Source: Asterias rubens
Taxonomy: Eukaryota > Echinodermata > Asteroidea > Forcipulatida > Asteriidae
Length of the DNA stretch: 64,000 nt
Reading direction: 5' to 3'
NCBI RefSeq assembly: GCF_902459465.1
Contig: NC_047063.1
Coordinates: 2,604,001-2,668,000, forward strand
The notes beneath the pieces are model-generated. The model did no database searches. It worked only from the letters and a program-made list of their open reading frames with translations, and had not been told where the DNA came from. Numbering within the stretch: position 1 is the stretch's first letter; each line of letters begins with the position of its first letter. Of the stretch, positions 13,401 to 23,410 are shown piece by piece. Both the position numbers and the translations under genes were made by a program.

Positions 13401-16400
13401 ATCAAGCATCTGAAAGCACACAACTTCGTGTGACAAGGGCCTTTTTGTTTTCTTTCATTATTATCTCGCAACTTCGATGACCGATTGAGCTCAAACTTTC
13501 ACAGGTTTGTTATTTTATGTATATGTTGAGACACACCAACTGTGAAGACTAGTCTTTGACAATTACCAATAGTGTCCACTGCCTTTAATATTATTTCTGC
13601 TACTTCGTTTTTGAAAGGGCAAGGGCACCAAGGCATTTTCTCTTTGGCAAAGGGCACCCTGTGAGAAAATTGTAAATTCGTACCAAGGGAATGGCATGGG
13701 GGCAACGGAGGCAATCGCCTCTGTGAAGTATCAGGCCTGTAGTCCTAACTTAAGACTAGTCCTATGAGATATTAGAAACCTATGCCTAGTTTAACTCGTC
13801 CTAACTCGAGAAAAGACTAGTCTTAACTCTACGTAAAATCGAACCCAGTGCCTTTAAAAGTGCCCCCCCCCCACTCAAAAAAAAAACAGAGAAAAATTAC
13901 CAATACTAATTCCCTACCCTTTAACCCTATTTGTGGTCATGTGATTATTTGTACCAGGGTAACGATAACAAGAATCTAAAGGAAGTGGATGATATCATTA
14001 GCCATGATGACACACTCCCAACCCCTTCCTGCCTCTAGTAATATAAAGCAAGATGGTTCAATGTATACTCACGTACATGTGCTGTATGGTCACTGACATG
14101 TACAGTGTACAGTACATGTAGACCTGCGCCCAACTTCATAGATGTGCTTAAGCACAACAAAAAGTAGCTAAGCACAACAAAATATGCTTACCAGAATGAG
14201 CTTTCCAGCCAAAATACCATGTCACATACATACAAGTACATACATTTTTGAATGACATCCTGCTTATTGTTAAGCAATATTTTCTGCTTAAGCATCTCTA
14301 TGAAATTGGGCCTAGGGCTACGGAAAAAAAAGAGCAGGATAACGCCATATATGGGATGTAACCTCATAATTTTACAGGTAACCTTATTCTGGAAAGCATA
14401 TAATTTTGTTATGCTTAGCTACTTTTTCGTGCTTAACAAGCTATGGGCCAATTTCACGGATTGCATAGAGCAGAAGTAGGAAATTTGCTTATTAATTCTC
14501 TGCTAAGCAAAAGGAGCTGGATACCCGTCACAAAACAGTGATGTATGTGACATGGTATTTGGCTAATAAACCTTATTTTGATGAGAACAATTGTTCAAGT
14601 GCTTAGCAACTTGTTATGCTTTTAAGCAGTTCTATGAGATTTGGCCATGTGTACATTACATCGTTTGCTCACTCAATGACCAGGCCACCCCATTTACATA
14701 ACATGTAGAGCTAAAGCAGTCGCCTGCTTCAACAGTTTTACACTTAAGCAAAAATATGAAGGATACAAGTAACAGATGGTACACATTTTTATTTTGCCTG
14801 GTAAACCTTAACTGTTAAGCATAATTTGTTTCGGCTTAGCTACTCTATATTCTAAAGCAGGGCCCTCGGGGTCTAATTTCATAGCACAAGTTATTTTGGC
14901 TGCTAACCTTAAACAGGTTTCAAGCACAATTTGTTTACAAATTCTTTATACTTTCTGTTCTCAAGCAGCCCCACAATTGGGCCCTGGTATTTCATAGAAC
15001 AGACTTAAATACACTGGACACTATTGGTACACGCTAATTGTCAAAGATCAGGCTTCTCACTTGGTGTATCTCAACAGATGCATAAAATAACAAACCTGTG
15101 ACAATTTGAGCTCTATCGGTCGTCGAAGTTGCGAGATAATATTAAAAGAAATTACACCATTGTCACAGGAAGTTGTGTGCTTTCAGATGCTTGATTTCGA
15201 GACTTCAAAATCTAATTCTGAGGTCTTGAAATCAGATTTGTAGAAAATTACTTCTTTCTCGAAAACTACATTACTTCAGAGGGTTTATACTATCAACAGC
15301 TGCCCATTACTTGTTACCAAGTAAGCTTTCATGCTAAAAATTATTTTGAGTAATTACTAATAGTGTCCACTTCCTTTAAGAGCAAAACAAATATGTAACA
15401 GTTTGAGCTAAGCAAAAATTTAAGCTTCTTAGGGGCTGCCACACCAAGCCAGACAGCAGAACAGATTTGCTCAGCCACCATGGTTTGTTAGTGAGACTGC
15501 CAAGTATGACTGCTTCGCTTTTAAAATAAATAAATAATTTGTAATAAATCAACTTCTCAGTTCATTAACTTTTGAGAACATGGCTACCTAACTGGAGACT
15601 GCAAAGTTTGGACGCCCCTAGGTGTGTGATACTTAAGCCCTAGGCCTATACACGAACCTAGGACTATTATTATTATTATTATTATTATTAGGCTGTGTCT
15701 GAACAAGCGGCTACAGCTTCAGCTAGGGCTATGGCTTGATTTCAGCGTCATCATGCGTTGAGGTATAGGACATCCTTAGCAACACACTTCGCAACAGTTG
15801 TAGCTGTAGCCACCAATTTGGATACAGCCCTACAATGTTTTAAAGTAGAGGACATACCTTCTTTGTTTCAATGTCAAAGTTGACAGATTCACCATTCTTG
15901 GTGGCTCCAGTGACTCTTACATGGTACCAAGGGTCAAAGGGCGTATTGTTAGAGACTTCCCCATTCTGCTCAGTGGAATCATCCTGTAGCAACAAGAAAC
16001 AGAACAATTGAGATCTTATCAGTAACCAATTTCCGAGACCATAACGCAGAGACGTCTCCAGTTTGCTGGCCACTGTTTGCGAAGAGGGGATCAACCTATA
16101 TCGCATCTGGTCTTCTTGAATCTTCCTGGCAGAGGAAAATGAGCTTCACTGACACCACCACCAGAGACACAAATCTCAATCCAAACGAGACCCAACAACT
16201 CATGAGGGACAAAGCAACCTGGCACCACTTCATCAAGGCTGCTCCTACTATCTCGTCTAAGGACGAAGGATGGTGGTGATGATTCATCACAATCATGCAC
16301 ATAATATGTTGAAATACCCAAGTAATACAGTAGCAGGCCTGTATGCTTTGTTTTTGAAAGGGCAAGGGCACTACGAGGCATTTCCACCTCTACTTAAGGG

Positions 16401-17139
16401 CACCCTCTGAGGAAATTGTAAATTTCTTTTGAGAGCATTTTAAGGGCACCAAGGCAATGACCAAGTGAAATCGTCTTCGGTGCCTCCGTAAAGAATCGGG
16501 CCCTTTCCTGAACTAACCATTTTGGTTATTAAATAGATTTTTTTTTTTACCCGTACACCCATGTGTATGTATACTCAGTACTTTCCCCGAGTCCTGTGCA
16601 AAAAATATCACAGGCATAGGCCTATTACTCAGGTGGGATTCGAACATCAACCCTTGCAATTTTAGAGCAGTGTCTTACCAACTAGACTACCGAGATTGCC
16701 CGGTAGCTAGAGGCAGTTCGGATCCTATGTTTTTGGCAGCGGGGTACCGCAACGATATAATAGATGTTATTGCATCGGGATAATATTGCATCTGGGATGC
16801 AAAAACGTTTGTTTGCACAAGGCTATATGACAAGGTAGAAATTATTCATAATGGCAAAACCAAGCACAACAGCAGTTTCTTGCTTGGCCAGGAACATGAC
16901 AAAGTTCAAGAATAATCGTGTCTATGTTTTGATATCAAATTTATAGCAGAGGCTTTTTTTTTAGGAAAAAGGGGAGGGTTGAACTAAATGTACTGTTATA
17001 CTTTGTCAGAAACCAAAGCCAAACAAATGCCATACACACACCTGACACCAGCATTCCTGTATGTACGATATTATATTTTGGCCTCTGTGTGTTAATTACA
17101 TTGTAGATAGAATGACTGTACACAAAGTAATCTTACCAT
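4444..17139 (-). CDS. SNX-BAR sorting nexin, SNX5/SNX6/SNX32 type (11 coding exons)
   Basis: Coding exons, minus strand: 17139-17137, 15983-15858, 13105-13004, 11786-11696, 11463-11351, 10971-10782, 9895-9808, 9045-8919, 8093-8004, 5485-5420 and 4602-4444. Every boundary has AG/GT sites and all phases agree, giving 1,155 bases and 384 residues. The start ATG is the last codon of a 70-base exon that otherwise is 5'UTR. Residues about 17-145 form a PX domain: RVYEDFEWLQHCL (55-67) is the DF-W-L motif and PPLPARP (79-85) matches the IIPP-P-P segment of SNX5/6. The PX basic phosphoinositide motif is poor, as in that subfamily. Residues about 146-384 are the helical BAR region, with VDEYF, LYGRTCKLVEFENATKALEKA and RQRVVEFQKAL matching SNX5/6 landmarks. 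Human family members are about 404-406 residues. Known role of the family: retromer-linked, membrane-tubulating cargo sorting on endosomes. The exact paralogue is not settled. Confidence 0.87.
4850..5125 (+). repeat. tRNA-derived SINE copy 1
   Basis: The tRNA-like head (gtagtctagttggtaagaca, then tcaaatcccatccgagtaat) holds pol III A-box and B-box-like sequences, followed by a body reading atgcctgtgatattttt and caggactcggggaaagtac. A longer 5' extension (aaaacataggattcaaacta) is shared, inverted, with the copy at 16540-16800. It lies in the last SNX intron. Confidence 0.65.
5580..5788. repeat. Family 3 palindrome inserted in a family 1 MITE fragment
   Basis: Family 1 start (tttaaaggcac) is interrupted at about 5592 by ggggtggatttcacaaag; the palindromic element ends at about 5707 in ggtccacccc and family 1 resumes with tggacacttttggcaatcg. 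The element is shorter than the 2146-2311 copy. Family 1 breaks off at 5788. Confidence 0.7.
5788..6024. mobile_element. MITE with AGCTTCCCTGGGTC termini
   Basis: The left end agcttccctgggtc is inverted at the right end as gacccagggaagct, followed by aaacgaacgcac. The interior is GC-rich with CAGGTGAGCCCCTG-type inverted motifs. A related element lies at 19985-20135. It is inserted at the 3' end of the dead LINE. Confidence 0.65.
6025..6840 (-). mobile_element. Degenerate CR1-like non-LTR retrotransposon (reverse transcriptase fragment)
   Basis: Minus-strand frames broken by stops and shifts read as the C-terminal half of a LINE reverse transcriptase. At about 6780-6700 is ALDWFSSYFANRQQSVLINN, a CR1/L2-type signature. 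Then comes YTDDIQVYV, the Y-x-DD catalytic box with T in place of A, a segment ending DKAKVIHL, and at about 6245-6100 SARNLGTIATSNLQMQNQIN plus KIKKIRKVLD. Traces of the next block (LLHAFFSC) continue to about 6025. The G-PQGS motif is destroyed. It is an old, inactive insertion inside an SNX intron. Confidence 0.8.
7385..7565. repeat. Foldback repeat (inverted arms ending in attgctgcatgctgt)
   Basis: The left arm attgctgcatgctgtaactg is inverted on the right as gtcacagcatgcagcaat. Inside are inverted gtccatgg/ccatggac and caaatggtgccc/gggtgctatttg blocks. Nothing is encoded. It lies in an SNX intron. Confidence 0.6.
7636..7720 (-). repeat. tRNA-like SINE fragment
   Basis: On the minus strand a B-box-like ggttcgattcccggc is followed by tagcgccgattatgtgagta. 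The 5' tRNA half is not recognisable. It looks like a decayed tRNA-derived repeat, not a functional tRNA. Confidence 0.4.
9600..9780 (+). repeat. tRNA-derived SINE copy 2 (5'-truncated)
   Basis: It carries the B-box remnant (gtgggtctgaatccaagtaa), then atgcctgtgattttctc, cttgggaagtactgagtata and the tail ctttatccccgatgc shared with the copy at 4850-5125. The tRNA 5' half is missing. Confidence 0.6.
9997..10360 (+). repeat. MITE family 2, full copy
   Basis: Ends are aaagccattggaccctttt and the inverse-like cgaaagggtccaatggctt. The internal core caaacctgtgaaaatttagg is close to family 1, while the 3' half (aatatttcaagagaagtatt to ccctgtaagttatttgtaaa) resembles family 4. No coding potential. 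It lies in an SNX intron. Confidence 0.8.
11020..11150 (-). repeat. tRNA-derived SINE copy 3
   Basis: The minus strand reads ggtcgtgggttcgaatccca (intact B box) and cccgagtgattatgcctgtg, matching the other SINE copies. It might be taken for a tRNA, but the anticodon arm is not restorable and the SINE body follows it. Confidence 0.6.
11525..11690 (+). repeat. MITE family 1, 3' fragment
   Basis: It matches family 1 from the ctccaaaactacattacttc block through cggctctccattgcgttgtt to gagtatttaccaatgtc. The 5' half and terminal repeat are absent. Confidence 0.65.
11978..12131. repeat. Family 3 palindromic element
   Basis: The left end gaggtcgatttcacaaagag is inverted at the right as ctctttatgaaatcgacccc. 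Inner arms contain cctaacttaggacta motifs. Unlike three other copies, it is not obviously inside family 1. Confidence 0.65.
12405..12835. repeat. Family 4 long palindrome, with an extra insertion at its centre
   Basis: The left arm (attaaacttacagggtttga, then tagtttttgagaaatgagta) is inverted on the right (tttctcaaaaactacagcac, then gtgtaagtttaatgtatatc). The centre holds inner palindromes (ttggtctcatgagaccaaaa) and an ccagtatgat/ataactggtt block absent from the family 4 copy at 39875-40220. Confidence 0.7.
13202..13592 (-). repeat. MITE family 1, full copy (minus)
   Basis: It is bounded by taaaggcagtggacactatt and its inverse ccaatagtgtccactgcctt. Inside, in reverse orientation, are the gaaacggctccctctgaagt block, the ctcagatttagaatttgagg hairpin and the ctttcacaggtttgtta core. 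About 390 bp. Confidence 0.85.
13600..13850. repeat. Repeat with gaaagggcaagggcac ends, followed by a family 3 fragment
   Basis: The segment tttttgaaagggcaagggca through gagaaaattgtaaattcg recurs at 16350-16500. From about 13737 a partial family 3 element follows (cctaacttaagactagtcct, then gaaaagactagtctta). Confidence 0.5.
14115..14990. repeat. AAGCACAA-rich repeat region
   Basis: Variants of gcttagcta, aagcacaacaaaaagtagct and ctatgaaattgggcc recur on both strands through this intron. Similar motifs appear at 45445-45620 and 46325-46400. It looks like overlapping decayed copies of one inverted-repeat family, without reading frames. Confidence 0.5.
15003..15382 (+). repeat. MITE family 1, full copy (plus)
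   Basis: It runs from acactggacactattggtac to taatagtgtccacttccttt with the conserved core (aaataacaaacctgtgacaa), the hairpin (cttcaaaatctaattctgag) and the aaaactacattacttcagag block. Confidence 0.85.
15661..15690. repeat. (ATT)n microsatellite
   Basis: About nine perfect tandem copies of a three-base att unit in an SNX intron. Confidence 0.9.
16345..16505. repeat. Second copy of the gaaagggcaagggcac repeat
   Basis: The block gtttttgaaagggcaagggc, then gggcaccctctgaggaaatt, matches 13603-13690 at clear but imperfect identity. It ends near cgtaaagaatcgggccc. Confidence 0.5.
16540..16800 (-). repeat. tRNA-derived SINE copy 4 (longest)
   Basis: On the minus strand: aaaaacataggatccgaact, tgcctctagctaccgggcaa, a tRNA-like gtagtctagttggtaagaca, the B box gggttgatgttcgaatccca, then gagtaataggcctatgcctg and gactcggggaaagtactgag. 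It is the inverse of 4850-5125. Confidence 0.65.
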
Positions 17140-18850
17140 AGTAAACAGGTCGTTATGTGGTCTTGCAGCACACTGAAGGAAAACGTATGGTGCTAAAAAA
17201 ATCCCTCTGAAAATGCAAAAAAGTAAAATGAGAAACATTTTAAAGTCAGATCAATAGGGTAGGTAGTTGCGGTAATGTATTGTAACCCTCCTCCTGCTAT
17301 AGGGTAGGGGCCTACAATGTATGTAGCTACATTAGGATGATTTTTTGTTCTCTTCTCCCAGGTGCGCTGCTGACAGTGACCCTGTCATCGATAAAACCTG
17401 ACAGACCAAAATCTTTTCTATATGGTTTTAATACCAGGCCTCCATTAATGTGGGAACGTAATTAAGATACCTTTCCTTCAGTCATTTTCAGGTACATGTA
17501 GGAGTACATGCAGACCAAGTAACTGGGGCTCGGGTGTATTAATTAAACAAAAATTTACACAATAAGGTTTATCGAGATTCAGAACCGCAATGCGTTGTTG
17601 GTAGGCAGATGGGGCAGTTGCTATCGCGGTGTATGTATTGTTGTCATGCACGATGTGCGCACGGCCTATATCTTTGTGTGGGTGCAACAGCGCCCTCTCT
17701 TGATATTTTGCTATTCGCGATAACATAATTTTGTTTGGATCTTTCAATGCAAATGACAAATAGTTTTAAAAGAGTACAGAGCTGACTGGAACGGCAAACT
17801 TTCACGGAGTGTACTGCCACCACTTGTTCACTCACTTTTACAAAAAGGAATATCTCATTTGAGTAAATCACATAGAATTTTGTTTCAATCATACAAAAGT
17901 GGTGGCACCACTGGCTGGCAAGACCTAGTTACTGGCTGCGCTGTACTCCTGTCATTAACGGTCGTACTACAAACGTACTAAATAGTAAAACTAGTACAAC
18001 TGATAATAACAAATTTCGAAAAAAGGTGTACTACTATTACTAGTATTAATGGCCAATAATGAAAAAAAAAAAAAAAAAAAAAAAAAGTACAGCGCCCCAG
18101 GGCCCAGTAATTGGGTTAAGGTTCTAGGCACTGGCAGGATTATGGGATAAATATACGGAAACTTTTCCAATATAAAAAAACAAAAACAGTTAACACTCCC
18201 TTCCAATCAACTTGAGTATAAATTCAATATCAGAATCAGATATGAAATTTAAAATGTTTTTTAACTGGCCTTATAGAAAAACAGACCACAGAGTACAGAC
18301 TATCTACATGTATGATTGATTATGAATGGTATGGAATCTATTTCCCCCTTTTTTTATTCAGTTCATTTATCAAGCAATACTGATCCCGAGTCAGTCATGT
18401 CAGCAAATAGTGTCACCGACCATGGAGGAATAAATTAGCACCGACCTACCAATTAAACAAACCATGGAGGTAGAACAAACTAAACCTACGCTCTGACCCG
18501 ACTGAGTCTGCTGATGACTGAGTGTGCACTGATGAGTGAGTCCGATGGGGCTGTGTGTGTGTCACTCAATCTGAATTGCCCACTCAGTCAGATTTTTAGG
18601 TTGAACTATCGAACATGTTTATCGGCTTAAACATTTTCAGTTAATTACAAAAACTACAAATACTATTTATGTAGCTCTACTGACTAGGAAGAACTATTAA
18701 TTAAAAGAAAAACTAAGGTAACCTCCATGAATTTAAAGAAAAGAAAAGTTGACCTTACTTGTTTTTACAACGAACTTGTACCTCCCCCGTGACTCTTTAC
18801 TGTGCAGCCGTACACCTGGACCAGCTCCTATTAAAATCTGCACGTCTGAC
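17137..18850 (-). promoter_or_regulatory. 5' region of the SNX gene: two 5'UTR exons and promoter
   Basis: The exon 17206-17137 starts after ttgcattttcag and ends at the start ATG. Upstream, a noncoding exon ends at 18759 with a good donor (caa|gtaagg); its 5' limit is uncertain, perhaps 18850-18900. The frame that reads into the ATG is open through the second exon and part of the first but lacks an upstream ATG and meets a TAA, so translation should begin at 17139. Confidence 0.55.
18061..18086. repeat. Poly-A tract
   Basis: An uninterrupted run of about 26 A residues in the first SNX intron. No retro-element body is visible upstream of it. Confidence 0.9.
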
Positions 18851-19469
18851 GCACAGCGATGAGAACCAGACTATGAGCTACTCGATGGAGCACGCCCTCT
18901 CGAGGAACAAACGCTGAAGGAGACGCCCCCTTTTTACTGTCGACAGTATTATTATTATGGTCTAGCCCAAAGTTTTTGCCTGCCCCGGGCTCCCATCGAT
19001 TTTTGTTTTCTTCTGTAAATATTAAATTGCCATTCTCAACTATTTTTGCGATTGTTTTTTAAGGATTCCCGTTTTTAATCGATTTAGAAGACACAAAAAA
19101 ACATTGAAAAGCACTACGACAGTGGCACTTTTGATGTACAGAAAAAGGGGGAAAAAATACATACAATGCGCCTGGTGAGCAGGCCCTCTAAAATAACACG
19201 TGTAATTCAGCCAAGATCACAGATCCAATTTGTTACATCCCTGTGGAGACATCTTTTGTTCTTTCCTTTGTCTCCGTAGTGAAGACATTCCCATAGACTT
19301 TGTACACAACATTCCTTTTGTGTTCCGGCCCTTGTCTTTTTTGTTCTCTCGGAAGTAAATAAAATAAGAAATCACCCTTTTCATTGCTCAGAGGTATTTT
19401 AGTGAAAGAAACTTTTAACTGAGAAGACCGTGAGAAGACCCGTCTTTTACAAACACTGGGCTGGATGGA

Positions 19470-19845
19470 GGAGGGTAATATTGTCAAAGACCAGTCTTCT
19501 CACTGGCTTCGTGTATCTCAACATTATGCATAAAATAACAAACTGTGAAAATTTGAGCTCAATTGGTCGTCGAAGGCGAGATAAAAATGAAAGAAAAAAA
19601 CCTTGTCACACGAAGTTGTGTGCTTTCAGATCATGCTAGATTTCAACACCTCAAAATCTAATTCTCTTTGAGGTCTCGAAATGAAATTCGTGGAAAACTA
19701 TTACTTTCGCGGAAACTACTTCACAGGGAGCCGTTTCTCATAATGTTTTATACTATCGACAGCTATCCATTACTCGTTACCAAGAAAGTTTTTTTTGCTA
19801 CAAATTATTTTCGAGTAATTACCAATAGTGTGCAGTGCCTTCTAA
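19470..19845 (+). repeat. MITE family 1 copy with altered 5' end
   Basis: The core (ttgtcaaagaccagtcttct, aaataacaaactgtgaaaat) and the 3' end (accaatagtgtgcagtgcct) are present. The first about 15 bases are replaced by gatggaggagggtaata. Many small deletions mark it as old. Confidence 0.75.
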
Positions 19846-19984
19846 ATAACGTATAAAAAGCCAAGTCCAATTGTTAATTTTTCATAAAAACATTTATTTC
19901 GCCTCGTGAAGTTATCAGTAAAGGTGTCCCAGGGAATTCTGTAGTCTGCCGGAGATTTGGCCCCCCAAAAATGAGACCTTATTG

Positions 19985-20135
19985 GGTGGGTTCGATTAGC
20001 TTCCCCGAGTCGACCCCGTTGGTGGCGTTTTATTTTTTTACAGGACGAACGTGTGCAGATAATTACCCACGTTCGTCCTGGAAAAAAAACCGCCACACAC
20101 CTGGGTCGACCCAGGGAAGCTAAACAAACGCATCC
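19985..20135. mobile_element. MITE related to 5788-6024
   Basis: The left end gggttcgattagcttccc is inverted at the right as gggaagctaaacaaacgcat. The inner arms form a second palindrome: ggacgaacgtg and cacgttcgtcc around a short loop. Confidence 0.65.
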
Positions 20136-21536
20136 ATTATTGATCTGGGTGGAGGAGGGTAATTCAAAAGAGGGCGCTATCAGAAGAGGTTTGTACAAAG
20201 TTTGCAATTTTTTGGGGGGGAGGGGTGGGGGCGAATCTCCTGCCACAGAGGCAGTTAATGTTGTTTTAAATTGGCGTGGCTTCCCTTGTGAACATGATAA
20301 GTATACCCATTGGGAAAAGCCTAAGCCCAAGACGAAATGGATTGCAAAGAGGAGTGGCGTGTTTGTTGTTCGATGGGAACTTCCCAATCCCATGACTAGT
20401 GTTGCCCCAATCCATTATTGTTTACATTATCCTTGTAAAGTTGTGAAGTGTATACATGCATGTTGAAGTTTCTGTCGAAATGCCTTTGAGCGATGAAAAT
20501 GGGTGATTTCGTAATTTATTTACTTCCTTATTAATATAGACCGAGAACAACTTCAAACAGGCAAGGGCAAAAGGTCTCCACAGAGGATCGTTCCTAACGT
20601 TAAATAAAACCATTCCCAGTCCACTTCAATTCCCAGTCCACTGACAATAAACATTGTCTCCCCGACGCCCCCCCCCCCCCTCCGTTCACTCAATCGGAAC
20701 CGAACATTGAAAGGGGCGGGCAGTGGAGCCCAGCGAGAAGCCCGGATGGTAGGTGCCATATCGGCTGCCTGAAATGTTTACACACACTATTGAGGGAAAT
20801 TTGGCTGTATCCGAAAAGGCTAACAAATCCACGGAATAACCAAATCTGTCCTTTTGTTGTGTCACTGACTATGGGACGTATACGTTTTATCAACCATGAG
20901 TTGTTTTAAAGTTTAAATCTAAGAGAGCCCCATACACTTTTTAACCTCGTGGCAACCCTTGGGGGCAAAGGGTCAACGTATTCTATAACAAGACAGATTT
21001 GAGAACCCCCCCCCCCCCAAGAAAAAAATTAATAAATACAAATTGGGCCCTACAAAAAGGGTCCTATTTGCTAATTGGTGTGGGAACATTATTTTCAAGT
21101 TTGATGCTCGGACTTTTGGAGAAAAAAACACACTATAAAATGTAGGGGTGTTTTGGCTTGGAGGGTAATAACTCGACGGGCACAGGGACTCACCATATTA
21201 AAATTGAACAGAGGATTAACATTCAAGAGTCAATGAATAATAATTGTCCCTTTACTGTCAAAATCTATGAGACTTTCAAGTATTTGTCGATGTATTCTTC
21301 TCATTTTTAGCATTTTGCACTCTATGCTATGGGAGTATATTTTAGTGGGGTGCACCCGTAAGTGGTCCAGCTGTGCGGCCGGGCCGGCCTCGTATAGACA
21401 TGCGCATACTATTACTACTACGACGTAGACGTGGCACAGAAGAACTTACAAATCTAACAAACCTCGTCAGCAAAAAATTGGGGAATTATTTTGAGCTTGA
21501 AGATATTGTCAAATATTTTGAGATAATATACAAGCA
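20136..21536. other. Intergenic, no gene seen
   Basis: It holds C and G homopolymer runs (20209-20225, 20670-20690, 21008-21018) and no supported gene. Open frames up to 183 codons overlap here on both strands, but they cross low-complexity runs and the MITE, and show no domain or splice logic. Confidence 0.5.
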
Positions 21537-21608
21537 GGCTGGTTGGTCTAGTGGCATGATTCTCGCTTTGGGTGCGAGAGGCCCCGGGTTCGACTCCCGG
21601 ACCAGCCC
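21537..21608 (+). tRNA. tRNA-Pro (anticodon TGG)
   Basis: A full 72-base cloverleaf: acceptor arms ggctggt and accagcc with discriminator C; D arm around tggtctagtggca (A box); anticodon stem ctcgc/gcgag enclosing tttgggt, so the anticodon is TGG; T arm ccggg-ttcgact-cccgg (B box ggttcgactcc). All stems pair. No intron. It should be an active pol III gene that decodes proline CCA and CCG codons. Confidence 0.93.
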
Positions 21609-21794
21609 TTCATTTTCCTAACTGTTTGACCACCTTTGGCCAAGCCAATCAAGAAATACGGGTTTTTTTTACCCTCAAAGCACTTAGTCTTCAATTCAGC
21701 TTACTAATGTATACTTCTTCAGACTGCAAAGGCCTGGCGATTTAATTTTCCTGACAGTTTAACTATTTTCCTGGCCAACTTGCTGCCTGGAATC

Positions 21795-21960
21795 GTTAAG
21801 CACTCTAAAGAAAACCTCCCCGGGTCAGAATTGACCCTGATTCCAGCTCTGGTGGTTTTTCTTTCAGATTCAGTTTGTCATGTAACGTTCCTGGGCCATT
21901 CTGACTTCGGGACATACTGACCCCCAGATATTAGTGACCATTATTGTGACCCATTTACAT
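21795..21960. repeat. Fragment of the GACCCGG element
   Basis: The segment gcactctaaagaaaacctcc, then ccgggtcagaattgaccctg, resembles the ends of the element at 23229-23410. The second terminal repeat is not clear. Confidence 0.4.
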
Positions 21961-22118
21961 TTAAAATGACACAGACTAATCCATGCAAAGAAACACAATT
22001 CAATTTTATGTATTTTAATCCCATCACCATATCCTACATTGTCTGAATACTGGACCATATTATTTAATTTACACTACTTGCTTCATTTGATATTATCATA
22101 AAGATGTGATGGGGGAAA

Positions 22119-22612
22119 GCATGTTTAAGGCACTGGACATCATTGGTATTATTGTGACCATGCACCACCAATGGGCTGTAAAGTCGCACTTGCACATTGC
22201 AGAGCCTATTAAATTGTTTGGGTTTTCAAGAAATCTTTAAAAAAATCTGAATAAAAAAGTAGGTGGCGTTGAGAAATCATAACTTCGTCAAGAAAAGTCT
22301 GATTTAAATGTGGATGGTATCATTTTGAAGGCTGAATACACACTCTCTCCAATAATGCATTAATCACATAAGAGTAAAAGTGTCAACTTCACAGCCCATT
22401 GGTGGTGGATGATCACTTTGTCAAAGACCACGTATCCCAATTCGTGGTGTATCCCAACAGTATGCATAAAAAGCAAAATTCAAAAAACGACGTTCAGAGG
22501 GAGCCGTTTCTCACAATATTTGTTTACAATCATCGGCTCTCCACTGAACGTTTACCAAGTATAAGTGTTTATGCTGCATTGAGTGATTAGACCAATAGTG
22601 TCCATGCCTTTA
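22119..22612 (+). repeat. MITE family 1 copy with a nested inverted-repeat element
   Basis: It starts taaggcactggacatcattg and ends gaccaatagtgtccatgcct. At about 22155-22415 it is interrupted by another element whose ends are inverted (accaccaatgggctgtaaag and cttcacagcccattggtggt). After that the family 1 sequence resumes (tttgtcaaagaccacgtatc). Confidence 0.7.
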
Positions 22613-22832
22613 AAGTCATAATTTAACGAGGTGTGTTCGTCCTTGCCCATAATTCAATCGTGTTACTGTTGCAACTGATGCGAAAATCAGTCAAGTGAGA
22701 CACATAATTTCCCAATACAGTCCTTGAACTTTAACCTCCCCCTGGTGTGTCCTCACGAGAGAACTTTATTTGTCGAGTGTTTGGGGTTGTAAAATTTGTG
22801 TTTAGTTAGCAGACTTTACAGTTAATGTTAAC

Positions 22833-22894
22833 GGCTAGTTGGTCTAGTGGTATGATTCTCGCTTAGGTCCCGGGTTCAATTCCCGGACCAGCCC
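22833..22894 (+). pseudogene. tRNA-Pro pseudogene (anticodon-arm deletion)
   Basis: The 5' part ggctagttggtctagtggta and the 3' part tcccgggttcaattcccgga match the tRNA-Pro at 21537. The 3' side of the anticodon stem and the variable loop (about 10 bases) are missing after cgcttagg, and the acceptor stem has an A-C mismatch. The leftover loop (ttagg) suggests an original AGG anticodon. Confidence 0.85.
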
Positions 22895-23228
22895 GATTAG
22901 AATTTTAATGAGCTGTCATACAGAGACGAGCAGGACTTTTGGAAAGAAGTACGCTACCTTTTGGTTACAAAGATGAACAAACCCCGTGATGCAACATTTA
23001 CAGTGCAATACAAACATTAGTATTTCAATAATGATTACCCTTTTCTTCCATTCTGTGTATTATACAATGTGTTATGTAATCTTTAGCGTAGTATACATTT
23101 TAATTATCACTAAATCTATAATGTTAAAAAATTTTTGAAAGAACAACCCAAAATCAAAATAATGCCTAATGACATAGTAAGAGTAGACGAGGCTATACGG
23201 GTATTTTTATTTTACATTAACTAAGAAT

Positions 23229-23410
23229 ACTCTCAAATAACTTCCGGGTTAAAAATTGACCCGGGGTGATTTGAACTCGGATTGTATGTCAGCTTGACCC
23301 ATTCTGAGTCATGTTGACAGAGATTCCAGGTCGTACTGTGCCATAATTGGGTCAAGCATTACAGGGTCCGGATCACGGACAATCCTGACCCGGAAGGTTT
23401 AAGAGTGTAT
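23229..23410. mobile_element. MITE with ACTCT-AACTTCCGGGT termini
   Basis: The left end actctcaaataacttccggg is inverted at the right as cccggaaggtttaagagt. The interior carries several tgaccc/gggtca motifs in both orientations. No coding sequence. Confidence 0.65.

Noticed and set aside
16091-16387. 98-codon minus-strand frame next to SNX exon 2
   Set aside because: Part of it is a dispersed repeat also seen at 13600; the splice phases of the SNX gene close without it.
19842-20466. 183-codon minus and 137-codon plus overlapping frames
   Set aside because: They cross an inverted-repeat MITE and G/C runs, overlap each other on opposite strands, and give no recognisable protein.
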